A stretch of DNA of 64,000 nt from Opitutaceae bacterium (GTDB taxonomy: Bacteria; Verrucomicrobiota; Verrucomicrobiia; Opitutales; Opitutaceae), in the NCBI GenBank assembly GCA_016715765.1, contig JADJZJ010000028.1:21805-85804 (forward strand), given 5' to 3'. Below the pieces are notes generated by a model. That model was not told where the DNA came from. It was given only the letters and a program-made list of their open reading frames with translations, and searched no databases. The translations under genes and the position numbers were made by a program. Shown one piece after another: positions 55,723 through 64,000 of the stretch. How positions within the stretch are numbered: position 1 is the stretch's first letter; each line of letters opens with the position of its first letter.

Positions 55723-58700
55723 ATGCGTCCAGAACGTTCCTTCCCTGCGCTTCACCGCATCGCGATCGTGCTGCTGCTGGGATGCTGCGTCCTGCCGCTG
55801 CGCGCGGTGCCGGTTGATTTCGACCTGCCGGCGCAGCGGGCGGCCGATGCGCTCCTCGCCTTCTCCGCGCAGGCCCGGATCGAAGTGCTGTTCTCCTTCG
55901 ATGAACTGCGGCAGGTGCAATCCACCGCCGTGCACGGCCGGTACGAGGCCGAGGAGGCGCTCGCGCGGCTGCTGCGGGACACCGGCTTCACGGCCCGCCG
56001 CAACCGGGCCGGCAAATTTGTCGCCACGCGCTCCGCCCGGCCCACGGGCGCCATCAAGGGCCGGCTGCTCACCCCCGAGCAACGCGGCGCGGCCGGCATC
56101 CCCGTGGCCATCACCGGCACCGCGCGGACCACGCTGACGGATCGCGCCGGTGAGTTCGAATTCACCCGCCTGCCGCCGGCCACCTACCGGCTGCGCGCGA
56201 CGGCGGAGGCCTTCCGTCCGATCGAGTTCACCGCCGTGCCGGTCGAGGCCGATCTCGCAACCGTCCTCCCGCCGCAAATCCTCGAGCCGGCCGAAACCCC
56301 AACGCTGCTCGAACCCTACCTCGTCGAGGGCCAGTCCACCCGGCGCGAATCCCTCAACCGGGCCGAGCTCGCCCCGCGTGTCGCGATCGGCAACCTCGAC
56401 CTGCCCCGCACCGAAAACGACGCCCTGCCCTACCGCATCTACGACCGCGAGAAGCTCGCCCGCAGCGGCGTCGTGGATCTCAACCAGTTCCTGCAGCGCG
56501 AACTGCTCGACAGCGACGCCACCACCCGCCCGCTCGACCAGAGCGGCCACCGCAGCAGCTTCCTCGCCGGCAGCACGAACCTCAACCTCCGCGGCTTCGG
56601 CGCCGACGCCACCATCATCCTCGTCAACGGCCGGCGCCTCCCGGAGTCCGCCGCCACCGAATCCGGTTACCTCGGCACGCCCGATGTGAACTTCATCCCG
56701 CTCAGCCTCGTCGAACAGGTTGAGGTTTTGCCCGTCTCCGCCTCCGCCCTCTACACCGGCAATCCCGTCGGCGGCGTCATCAACATCGTGCTCCGGCCCA
56801 ACGTGGATGCCACCGAGGTCACCGCGACCTACACCAACACCCTCGGCGGTTTTGACGCGCCCCAGTCCTCCGTTTCGCTCACCCACGGGCAATCGCTCCT
56901 CGACGGCCGGGTCCGCGTGCGCTTCAACGCGAGCTTCGCCCGCACCATGCCGGCCACCGAGGCCGAACTGGGTTACCGTCGCGCCAACCTGCAGACCACC
57001 GACGATCCCGGCGCCTCGCTGTACCGCGCCACGCCGAACATTCGCAGTGTCAGCCTTGATCCGCTTTTCGGCCCGGGCTCCCCGCCCCTCACCTCCGTGG
57101 CCCCGGGCGCCGACGGTTCCGGCGGATTGAGCGCGTTCACCGGCCGCCAGGGGGTGCGCAGCCTGGAACTGTTCGATGCCATGGGCGGACTGGCGGTTTC
57201 GCCCGACAGTACCGACCAGCCGTACGGCCGGCGCCAGAACCGCGCCTCCTATTTCGGCTCGGTGGTATGGGACATCTTTCCCCGCCTGCAGGCCGGAGTG
57301 GACGCGGTTTACACGCACACGACCGTCAATCGCGGCTACGACATCTTCACCGGCGATCTCGCGCTCGCCGCCGGTTCGCCGCTCAATCCGTTCGGCCAGG
57401 ATGTCATTGTCTCGCTCAATGAAACCGCCCCGGCGCTCGGTGAGAACTACAGCGAGGCCCAGCTCGACCTCTATTCCGCCGTCGGCGGCCTGCTGCTCCG
57501 GCTGCCCCACGACTGGTCGGTCGCCGGCGACGCGCAGTACACCCGCAATGTCGCCCGCTACCGCGGACTCTCCGGCGTGGACGCGGGCCGCTGGCAGGAA
57601 CTCGTGGACACCGGACGCTACAATCCGCTGCGCGACACCCAGGTCCAGGCCCCGCCGGCGGATTTCTACGACCGGGCGTTGCTCTATTTCGGCGAGAAGG
57701 ACCGCTTCATCACCCTCGGCGACTACCAGACCATCGACACCGCCGCGCGGGTGACGAACCAGTCGCTGCCGCTCCCCATGGGTCTCAGCTCGGTGACGGC
57801 CGGCGCCGATTACCGGATGACCAGGCTCGCGAATTACACGGAGGTGGCGCGTTACGCCGACGGCTCGCTGGCCAGTCTCCCCGTGCTCTGGCGCGGCCGC
57901 ACGCTCGAACGCATCAGCGCGTTCGGTGAGATCCAGGCCCCGCTGCTGCCGGCGAAACACCTGCCCCATTGGCTGAAGTTGATCGAGGCCGAGCTCGCCG
58001 TGCGCTACGTGGCCTCCGATCTTTCCCGCGAGGCCAACATCGCGCCCACCGTCGGCCTGAAGGCGGATTTTGCCAGCGGCTGGTCGGCGCGCGCCTCCTT
58101 CACCACGGCCAACCGGTATCCGACCTCCGCCATGAGCCGGCGCGTGACGACCGGCGGTGGCGGCGGACCCGGTGTCAATTACGCCTACATCTACGACCCC
58201 GTGCGCAATGAGAACTACAACGTCGAGTCCGAGGAGGACGCCAATCCCGCCATCGTCACCGAGGCGGCCGTCACCCAGACCGCCGGCGTCATCTACCAGC
58301 GCGGGGGCCGCCACCGGTTGCGCGCCGCCCTCGACTTCGTGGACACGCGCAAGACCAACGAGCTCCTCTACCTTGAGGCGCAATCGGTCATCAACCTCGA
58401 TGCGCTGTTCCCCGGCCGCATCACCCGGGCCCCGCTCGCCCCCGGTGATTCGCACACGGTCGGCCCCATCACCTCCTTGGTCACCGGCCTGGTCAATTCC
58501 TCGTGGCGGCATTCGCAGAATTGGAACGCCGCCGTCGACTACGCCTGGAATGATTGTCGCGGCGGCACACTCGAGCTGCACGGCCGCCTCGTTTACTTCC
58601 AGCGCTACGCGCGCCAGGTGCTTGCCAGCTCGCCCGTGGTCGACCAGCTGAGCGCACCCGACGGCACCGCCGCCGGCCTGATGCGCTGGCGGGCGAACTT

Positions 58701-59028
58701 CGGCGCCGGCTGGTCGAACCGCCGCTGGGGCTTCGGTCTCGACGGCCACTATTACCACGAGCGCCTGCTGCCCGAGATCGAGTGGATCAGCCAGGGTTCC
58801 AAGTACATCAAGGGCACCACGCAATTCGATGCCTACCTCGAGGGCGATCTGGCCCGATGGATCAAGTGGCTCGACGGACGCTGCGGCCTCCGCGCCCAGC
58901 TGAGGGTGAACAACGTTTTCAACGCGGAATTCCCCAAGTACGCGAACGATGCCTCCGGCGCCGGCGTGCAGCCCTACGGCGACTGGCGCGGCCGCACCTG
59001 TTCACTCTCGTTCACGGCATCGTTTTGA
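55723..59028 (+). CDS. TonB-dependent receptor with STN signalling domain
   Basis: This 1101-residue outer-membrane receptor powers uptake of a bulky ligand through TonB. In order: signal peptide (about residues 1-28), STN signalling domain (FDLPAQRAADALLAFSAQAR; residues 30-85), a carboxypeptidase-regulatory-like beta-sandwich (GAIKGRLLTPEQRGAAGIPV; residues 107-185), plug (LNLRGFGADATIILVNGRRL), and a long beta-barrel ending in LSFTASF with the terminal Phe. The STN domain shows it is the signal receiver for the FecR/sigma pair before it. The size and added sandwich domain are typical of receptors for glycans or siderophores; the ligand is unknown. Confidence 0.94.
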   Translation: MRPERSFPALHRIAIVLLLGCCVLPLRAVPVDFDLPAQRAADALLAFSAQARIEVLFSFDELRQVQSTAVHGRYEAEEALARLLRDTGFTARRNRAGKFVATRSARPTGAIKGRLLTPEQRGAAGIPVAITGTARTTLTDRAGEFEFTRLPPATYRLRATAEAFRPIEFTAVPVEADLATVLPPQILEPAETPTLLEPYLVEGQSTRRESLNRAELAPRVAIGNLDLPRTENDALPYRIYDREKLARSGVVDLNQFLQRELLDSDATTRPLDQSGHRSSFLAGSTNLNLRGFGADATIILVNGRRLPESAATESGYLGTPDVNFIPLSLVEQVEVLPVSASALYTGNPVGGVINIVLRPNVDATEVTATYTNTLGGFDAPQSSVSLTHGQSLLDGRVRVRFNASFARTMPATEAELGYRRANLQTTDDPGASLYRATPNIRSVSLDPLFGPGSPPLTSVAPGADGSGGLSAFTGRQGVRSLELFDAMGGLAVSPDSTDQPYGRRQNRASYFGSVVWDIFPRLQAGVDAVYTHTTVNRGYDIFTGDLALAAGSPLNPFGQDVIVSLNETAPALGENYSEAQLDLYSAVGGLLLRLPHDWSVAGDAQYTRNVARYRGLSGVDAGRWQELVDTGRYNPLRDTQVQAPPADFYDRALLYFGEKDRFITLGDYQTIDTAARVTNQSLPLPMGLSSVTAGADYRMTRLANYTEVARYADGSLASLPVLWRGRTLERISAFGEIQAPLLPAKHLPHWLKLIEAELAVRYVASDLSREANIAPTVGLKADFASGWSARASFTTANRYPTSAMSRRVTTGGGGGPGVNYAYIYDPVRNENYNVESEEDANPAIVTEAAVTQTAGVIYQRGGRHRLRAALDFVDTRKTNELLYLEAQSVINLDALFPGRITRAPLAPGDSHTVGPITSLVTGLVNSSWRHSQNWNAAVDYAWNDCRGGTLELHGRLVYFQRYARQVLASSPVVDQLSAPDGTAAGLMRWRANFGAGWSNRRWGFGLDGHYYHERLLPEIEWISQGSKYIKGTTQFDAYLEGDLARWIKWLDGRCGLRAQLRVNNVFNAEFPKYANDASGAGVQPYGDWRGRTCSLSFTASF

Positions 59029-59042
59029 TTCGGTCACCCACT

Positions 59043-59067
59043 GTAGGAGCGGCTTTATGCCGCGATG
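59043..59067 (+). repeat. GTAG-headed REP, GAGCGGC family, single
   Basis: GTAGGAGCGGCTTTATGCCG continues into CGATG. It is unpaired, in contrast to the neighbouring copy at 59160. Confidence 0.75.
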
Positions 59068-59095
59068 GCTGCGCCATCCCGGTCGCTCCTAAACT

Positions 59096-59119
59096 GTAGG
59101 GCTGGACCTTGGTCCAGCC
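59096..59119 (+). repeat. GTAG-headed REP, GGCTGGACC family
   Basis: GGCTGGACC and GGTCCAGCC form a perfect stem around TT behind a GTAG head. Confidence 0.8.
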
Positions 59120-59159
59120 GGTTTCGGCAACGCTGACAGATCCACGTTCGAGACCAACT

Positions 59160-59219
59160 GTAGGAGCGGCTTTATGCCGCGATGTTGCTCTTCCGTTCGC
59201 GGCATAAAGCCGCTCCTAC
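59160..59219. repeat. GTAG-headed REP pair, GAGCGGC family
   Basis: GTAGGAGCGGCTTTATGCCG faces CGGCATAAAGCCGCTCCTAC. It lies 61 bases before the epimerase start. Confidence 0.85.
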
Positions 59220-59280
59220 AGTTCCGTACGGCGCGATTTCCGCTTCCCCTCGGAAATTGACGCTGCTTAACTCAGACGTC

Positions 59281-60354
59281 ATGCGCATCCTCATCACCGG
59301 CATCTGCGGTTTCGTCGGCTCCACCCTCGCCCGCACCCTGCTGGAATCGGACCGGGGGCACCAGCTCTTCGGTCTGGACAACTTCATCCGCCCCGGCAGC
59401 GAAACCAACCGGGCCGAACTCAAGCAGCTCGGGGTGAAATTGTTTCACGGGGATCTGCGCAACGCCAGTGACCTGGAGACCCTGCCTGCCGTGGACTTCG
59501 TCATCGATGCCGCGGCCAATCCCAGCGTACTCGCCGGCGTGGACGGCAAGTCCAGTTCCCGCCAGCTCGTGGAGCACAATCTCGGCGGCACGCTCAACCT
59601 GCTCGAATTCTGCAAGCAGCATCGGGCCGGCTTCATTCTCCTCAGCACCAGCCGCGTCTATTCCATTCCCCCGCTGGCCGGGCTCAAGGTGGAGGTGAAG
59701 GATCAGGCCTATTTTCTGTCCGAAACCACCGATCACCCCATGGGTGTGGGTCCGGCCGGTGTGCGGGAGACCTTCGCCACCGCCGCCCCGGTTTCACTTT
59801 ATGGCGCCACCAAGCTCGCTTCCGAGGCACTTGCTTTCGAATACGGCGAGACCTTCGGCTTCCCGGTTTTCATCAACCGCTGCGGGGTGCTCGCCGGCGC
59901 CGGACAGTTTGGCCGGGCCGACCAGGGGATTTTCGCCTACTGGCTCAATGCCTGGCGCAGCCGCCAGCCGCTCAAGTACATCGGCTTCGACGGACAGGGC
60001 CACCAGGTGCGCGATTGCCTGCATCCCCGCGACCTCGGACCGCTTTTGGAGCAACAGTTCACCGCCTCAAGCCTGCCGGTGGCGGACCGGTTGGTGAACT
60101 GCGCCGGCGGTTCCCGCTCCGCGATGTCGCTCCGCCAGCTCAGCCAGTGGTGCGAAAAGCGCTTCGGTCCCCACGCCGTCGCGAGCGATCCCCGCCCCCG
60201 GCCCTTCGACATTCCCTGGATGGTGCTCGATTCCGCCAAGGCCGATCGCATCTGGGGCTGGCGCCCACAGACCCCGACGGCGGCCATACTGGAGGAGATC
60301 GCCCGGCACGCGGAGCAAAACCCGGGCTGGCTCGATCTTTCGGCCCCCTTGTAA
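59281..60354 (+). CDS. NAD-dependent epimerase, CDP-paratose 2-epimerase-like
   Basis: This 357-residue extended short-chain dehydrogenase acts on nucleotide sugars. The Rossmann loop is RILITGICGFVGSTLA; the catalytic pair is in SLYGATKLASEALAFEYG (Y-x3-K), with the serine in LLSTSRVYS. The long middle region with QGHQVRDCLHPRDLGPLL resembles CDP-paratose/CDP-tyvelose 2-epimerase (RfbE). The ATG at 59281 is the family-like start. It opens a run of sugar-nucleotide and glycosyltransferase genes that reaches the window end, so an O-antigen or exopolysaccharide role is likely. The exact sugar is not known. Confidence 0.85.
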   Translation: MRILITGICGFVGSTLARTLLESDRGHQLFGLDNFIRPGSETNRAELKQLGVKLFHGDLRNASDLETLPAVDFVIDAAANPSVLAGVDGKSSSRQLVEHNLGGTLNLLEFCKQHRAGFILLSTSRVYSIPPLAGLKVEVKDQAYFLSETTDHPMGVGPAGVRETFATAAPVSLYGATKLASEALAFEYGETFGFPVFINRCGVLAGAGQFGRADQGIFAYWLNAWRSRQPLKYIGFDGQGHQVRDCLHPRDLGPLLEQQFTASSLPVADRLVNCAGGSRSAMSLRQLSQWCEKRFGPHAVASDPRPRPFDIPWMVLDSAKADRIWGWRPQTPTAAILEEIARHAEQNPGWLDLSAPL

Positions 60355-60381
60355 GCGGACTTGCCGTCCGCCTCAGCCCCG

Positions 60382-61158
60382 GTGTCAAATTTCCCCGTGT
60401 CCGCAGCCAAGCCCGCCTGCCCGCTCACGCTCTACAGCATCGTCATCCCCGCCCACAACGAGGAGGAATCGCTGCCGCCCACGTTGCGCGCGATTCATGA
60501 GGTCATGGTGCGCGAAGGCATTCCGCATGAGATCGTGGTGGTGGACGACGGCAGCAGGGACCGCACGTGGGCCGTCCTGCAGGAACTCCGGACAACCATC
60601 CCCACACTCGCGCCGGTGCAGAACCTGGGCCTGCATGGCTTTGGCCGCGCCGTCATCTGCGGGCTGAACAACATCAATGGCGACGCCTGCGTGATCATGA
60701 TGGCGGATGCCTCGGATTCACCCGAGGACGCGGTCAAATACTGGCGGATCCTCAATGAGGGCTACGAATGCGCCTTTGGCAGCCGCTTCATCAAGGGCGG
60801 CCGGGTGATCGATTACCCGCGGCTGAAACTCTTCATCAACCGGCTGGCCAACCTCATTGTCCGCATCGGCTTCAACATTCCGCTCAACGACACCACCAAT
60901 GCCTTCAAGGCCTACCGCCGCAACGTGATCGAGGGCTGCCGGCCGTACCTGTCGCCGCATTTCAACCTCACGGTTGAGATCCCCCTCAAGGCCATCGTGC
61001 GCGGCTACAGCTGGACCGTGACGCCCATCTCCTGGCAGAACCGCAAGCACGGCGTGCCCAAGCTCAAGATCAGCGAGATGGGCAGCCGCTACTTCTTCAT
61101 CTGCGCCTATGTCTGGCTGGAGAAATATTTCAGTCGCGGAGACTACCAGCGCAAGTAA
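60382..61158 (+). CDS. Glycosyltransferase family 2 (dolichol-phosphate-mannose-synthase-like)
   Basis: This 258-residue GT-A glycosyltransferase of family 2 is closest in form to polyprenyl/dolichol-phosphate mannosyl- or glucosyltransferases. LYSIVIPAHNEEESLPPTLR starts the fold, EIVVVDDGSRDRTW and VIMMADASDSPED carry the metal-binding acidic residues, and FAFGSRF-type FGSRFIKGGRVIDYPR follows. SWQNRKHGVPKLKISEMGSR is the C-terminal helix block. It lacks clear membrane segments. The start is GTG at 60382 or 60397; an upstream TTG at 60361 lies inside a GCGGAC/GTCCGC hairpin and is less likely. Confidence 0.87.
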   Translation: MSNFPVSAAKPACPLTLYSIVIPAHNEEESLPPTLRAIHEVMVREGIPHEIVVVDDGSRDRTWAVLQELRTTIPTLAPVQNLGLHGFGRAVICGLNNINGDACVIMMADASDSPEDAVKYWRILNEGYECAFGSRFIKGGRVIDYPRLKLFINRLANLIVRIGFNIPLNDTTNAFKAYRRNVIEGCRPYLSPHFNLTVEIPLKAIVRGYSWTVTPISWQNRKHGVPKLKISEMGSRYFFICAYVWLEKYFSRGDYQRK

Positions 61159-61210
61159 GGTGCGGCGCCCGTCCATTCCCTTTTCTCCACCGCACACTCT
61201 TACACCGCCC

Positions 61211-62084
61211 ATGATCTATCTCCTCGGAGGCTCCGGTTCCGTTGGCACCGCCTATCAGGCCCTGCTCACACGCAAGGGCATTCCCTTCCGCAACCTGCGC
61301 CGGGCGGAGGTTGACTACACCGCAGACCGCGGTGCTCACCGACCTGCTCCGCCGCGAGAAGCCGGCGTTCCTCATCAACGCCGCCGGCTACACCGGCAAG
61401 CCCAACGTGGATGCCTGCGAACTGCACAAGGCCGAGTGCCTCTTCGGCAATGCCGTGCTGCCCGGCCGCATCGCCGAGGCCTGCGCCGCCGCCGGCGTGC
61501 CCTGGGGGCATGTCTCCTCCGGCTGCATCTACACCGGGGCGCGGCCCGACGGGGCGGGCTTCACCGAGACCGACACGCCCAACTTCACCTTCCGCACGGA
61601 CAACTGCTCCTTCTACTCCGGCACCAAGGCGCTCGGCGAGGAGGTGCTCGCCGGCCGCACCGATGTCTACATCTGGCGGCTGCGCATTCCCTTCGACCAC
61701 GTGGAGTCCCCGCGCAACTACCTCACCAAGCTCATGCGCTACCAGCGCCTGCTCGAGGCCGCCAATTCCATCTCGCAGCTGCACGAGTTCTGCGCCGCCA
61801 CGCTCGCCTGCTGGGAGAAGCGCGTGCCCGCCGGTATCTACAATGTCACCAATCCCGGCCAGGTCACCACCCACGAGGTGGTGGACCTGATCAGGGCCAG
61901 CGGCGTCTGCACCAAGGAGTACGCCTTCTTCAAGGATGAATTCGAGTTCATGGCCACCGCCGCCAAGACCCCGCGCTCCAACTGCGTGATGAACTCCGCC
62001 AAGCTCGCCGCCGCGGGCATCCGCATGACCGAAGTCCACGAAGCGATCGCCCGCGACCTGGCACGTTGGACCAAAACCACCTGA
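61211..62084 (+). CDS. RmlD-like sugar-nucleotide oxidoreductase, one-base frameshift
   Basis: This is an NAD(P)-dependent short-chain dehydrogenase of the RmlD/extended type that would reduce or epimerise a nucleotide sugar. The start MIYLLGGSGSVGTAYQALL is in one frame, up to LRRAEVDYTADR. The rest, from VLTDLLRREKPAFLINAAGY to the end, is in another. Removing one G near 61329-61332 joins them into about 290 residues. INAAGYTGKPNVDACE is the RmlD-type motif and FYSGTKALGEEVL the Y-x3-K site. Position between the GT2 and rfbB suggests dTDP-deoxysugar work; the final reductase of dTDP-rhamnose is possible. Likely a consensus error. Confidence 0.83.
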
Positions 62085-62090
62085 TCAACC

Positions 62091-63086
62091 ATGCACCTCC
62101 TCATCACCGGCGGCGCCGGCTTCATCGGCAGCAATTTCATCCACTACACCCTGCGTCACCGTCCGGAGTGCCGGATCACCGTGCTGGATGCCATGACGTA
62201 CGCGGGCAACAAGGCCAGCCTCGCACCGGCCGGCGACCGCATTGAATTGGTCGTGGGCCGCATTGAGGACGCAAACCTGGTCGACCGCCTCGTGCAGGCC
62301 TGCGACATCGTCGTCCATTTCGCCGCCGAGTCGCACAACGACAATTCGATCGCCAACCCGCTCCCGTTCGTCACCACCAACGTGGTCGGCACCTTCACGC
62401 TGCTGGAAGCGGCCCGCCGCCACGGCCGGCGCTTCCATCACGTCTCCACGGACGAGGTGTTCGGCGACCTGGAACTCGATGACCCGGAGAAATTTCGCGA
62501 GACCACACCCTACAACCCCTCCAGCCCTTATTCGGCCACCAAGGCGGGATCGGATCTGCTCGTCAAAGCCTGGGTGCGCACCTTCGGTCTCAACGCCACC
62601 ATCAGCAACTGCTCGAACAACTACGGCCCCTACCAGCACATCGAGAAGTTCATCCCCCGCCAGATCACCAACGTGCTGAGCGGGCTCCGGCCCAAGCTCT
62701 ACGGCGCCGGGGCCAATGTCCGCGACTGGATCCATGTCGACGACCACAATTCCGCCGTCTGGGCCATCCTCGATCGCGCCCGGCCGGGCAGCTATTACAT
62801 GATCGGCGCCGACGGCGAACAGAACAACAAGGCCGTCATCGAGCTGATCCTGGAACTGATGGGCAAGCCGCGGGACTGGTACGATCACGTCAACGACCGA
62901 CCCGGCCACGACCTGCGGTACGCCATCGACTCCGCCAAGATCCGGAGCGAACTCGGTTGGACACCCCGCTACACCACCTTCCACGATGGGCTCGCGGCCA
63001 CGATTGCCTGGTATCGCGACCACGCCGATTGGTGGCAGCCGCTCAAGAAGGCCGTCGAAGCCCGCTACGCCAAACAAGGTCAGTAA
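62091..63086 (+). CDS. rfbB: dTDP-glucose 4,6-dehydratase
   Basis: This cytoplasmic short-chain dehydrogenase of 331 residues makes dTDP-4-keto-6-deoxyglucose. The NAD loop is LITGGAGFIGSNFIHYTL, the active-site region HVSTDEVFGDLELDD (the Thr-Asp-Glu triad characteristic of RfbB), and the catalytic pair YSATKAGSDLLVKAW. SNCSNNYGPYQHIEKFIP and RDWIHVDDHNSAVW bind the dTDP-sugar. It starts seven bases after the RmlD-like gene and is followed by rfbA, so the deoxysugar genes form one operon. No rfbC is seen; it may lie past the window end. Confidence 0.95.
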   Translation: MHLLITGGAGFIGSNFIHYTLRHRPECRITVLDAMTYAGNKASLAPAGDRIELVVGRIEDANLVDRLVQACDIVVHFAAESHNDNSIANPLPFVTTNVVGTFTLLEAARRHGRRFHHVSTDEVFGDLELDDPEKFRETTPYNPSSPYSATKAGSDLLVKAWVRTFGLNATISNCSNNYGPYQHIEKFIPRQITNVLSGLRPKLYGAGANVRDWIHVDDHNSAVWAILDRARPGSYYMIGADGEQNNKAVIELILELMGKPRDWYDHVNDRPGHDLRYAIDSAKIRSELGWTPRYTTFHDGLAATIAWYRDHADWWQPLKKAVEARYAKQGQ

Positions 63087-63099
63087 TCCCCACAACCCC

Positions 63100-63997
63100 A
63101 TGCCCGCGTCCACCCAACCGCCCGCCCGCAAGGGCATCATCCTCGCCGGAGGCTCCGGCACCCGGCTCTATCCCCTGACCATCGCGGTCTCGAAGCAACT
63201 GATGCCGGTGTACGACAAGCCGATGATCTACTATCCGCTGTCGGTGCTCATGCTTGCCGGCATCCGCGAGGTGCTGGTCATCTCCACGCCCACCGACCTG
63301 CCGCTCTTCCGCAAACTGCTGGGCGACGGAGCCAACCTCGGACTCAAGTTGAGCTACGCCGAGCAACCCAGCCCGGATGGACTGGCGCAGGCCTTCCACA
63401 TCGCGGGCGATACCGGATTCCTCACCGGCCGCGAACCCTCCGCCCTGGTCCTCGGCGACAATCTGTTCTACGGCGCCGAATTCGTGGAGTCCCTCGCCGA
63501 GGCCGATGCGCGCACGCAAGGCGCCACCATCTTTGGCTACCATGTGGCCAATCCAACGGCCTACGGCGTGGTCGAGTTCGCCGCCGATGGCCGCGTGCTC
63601 TCTCTCGAGGAAAAACCCAAGCAGCCCAAGTCGAACTACGCGGTCCCCGGACTGTATTTTTACGATCAGGACGTCGTCACCCTCGCCCGCAGCCTCAAGC
63701 CATCGGCCGCGGCGAACTGGAGATCACCGATCTCAACCGGCTCTACCTCGACGCCGGCAAGCCCACGTCGAACTCTTCGGCCGCGGCACCGCCTGGCTCG
63801 ATACCGGCACGCATGATTCGCTCATCGAGGCCGCCCAGTTCGTGCACGTGCTGGAGAACCGGACCGGGCTCAAGATCGCCTGCCTGGAGGAGATTGCGTA
63901 TTCGCAGGGCTGGATCGACCGCGCCGGGCTGGAAGACAACATCAGGAAGCTCGGCAAGTCCTCCTACGGCGAGTACCTGCGGCGGTTGCTGGCCTGA
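63100..63997 (+). CDS. rfbA: Glucose-1-phosphate thymidylyltransferase, two one-base frameshifts
   Basis: RfbA activates glucose-1-phosphate to dTDP-glucose, the first step of the deoxysugar route. The start MPASTQPPARKGIILAGGSG, GGSGTRLYPLTIAVSKQLMP and VLGDNLFYGAEF are typical, as is LSLEEKPKQPKSNYAVPGLY. The frame then breaks near 63705-63712 and again near 63760-63764. Restoring one base at each gives GELEITDLNRLYLDAGK and HVELFGRGTAWLDTGTHDSL, ending at a TGA at 63995-63997. The product of about 299 residues is full length. Two losses in C/G-rich runs of a conserved gene again suggest consensus errors. Confidence 0.92.
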
Positions 63998-64000
63998 GCC

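Noticed and set aside
55522..58824. 1100-codon minus-strand frame opposite the TonB receptor
   Set aside because: Antisense shadow; repetitive Gly/Arg/Ala/Val translation and no membrane or domain signal.

Overview
The window is GC-rich bacterial chromosome from a Gram-negative, envelope-rich organism. The best guess is Verrucomicrobiota, near Opitutaceae. This rests on a Kdo transferase and dTDP-sugar genes, an exosortase, a FecI/FecR/TonB-receptor trio with an STN domain, Pst permeases with very large insertions, and intergenic space packed with GTAG-headed REP-type repeats. No rRNA or tRNA gene was recognised, so the taxonomy is an inference.

Layout. 1-8.8 kb: end of a pseudouridine synthase, two sugar ABC permeases, a phytanoyl-CoA dioxygenase-like enzyme boxed in by inverted repeats, an old yellow enzyme, an SBF-like transporter, MurJ and two small genes. 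8.8-11.1 kb: perfect 25-base palindromes around a decayed helix-turn-helix gene, ispA, and a REP-associated transposase. 11.1-14.5 kb: glycolytic gap-pgk-tpiA. 14.6-20.1 kb: a pullulanase-like GH13 enzyme, a broken mnmA carrying REP copies, and waaA. 20.1-27.1 kb: two tandem secreted M16 proteases and an exosortase. 27.4-32.0 kb: nifJ with a coupled dihydroorotate-dehydrogenase-like gene. 33.0-45.3 kb: a phosphate region with DUF47-pit, phoU-pstB-pstA-pstC-pstS, an OprP-type porin and a CLC channel, with three Pho-box-like sites. 45.7-54.0 kb: hydrolase, SNF2 helicase, PfkB kinase, and a glycolipid-like trio (GT4, UgtP/MGDG-synthase-like, LpxH-like phosphoesterase). 54.1-59.0 kb: sigma factor, FecR and TonB receptor. 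59.3-64.0 kb: sugar-nucleotide/O-antigen-type genes.

Two themes stand out. First, a family of 25-base palindromes with paired (covarying) substitutions flanks a small helix-turn-helix gene at two independent loci. This is a candidate mobile or self-regulating palindrome/HTH module. Second, REP elements have entered genes: one lies inside the REP-associated transposase itself, and two lie in mnmA.

Caution: at least six otherwise conserved genes (tpiA, mnmA, pstC, an rmlD-like gene, rfbA, and the HTH gene at 35 kb) contain single-base indels, often in C/G runs. Most of these are probably consensus errors rather than true pseudogenes.
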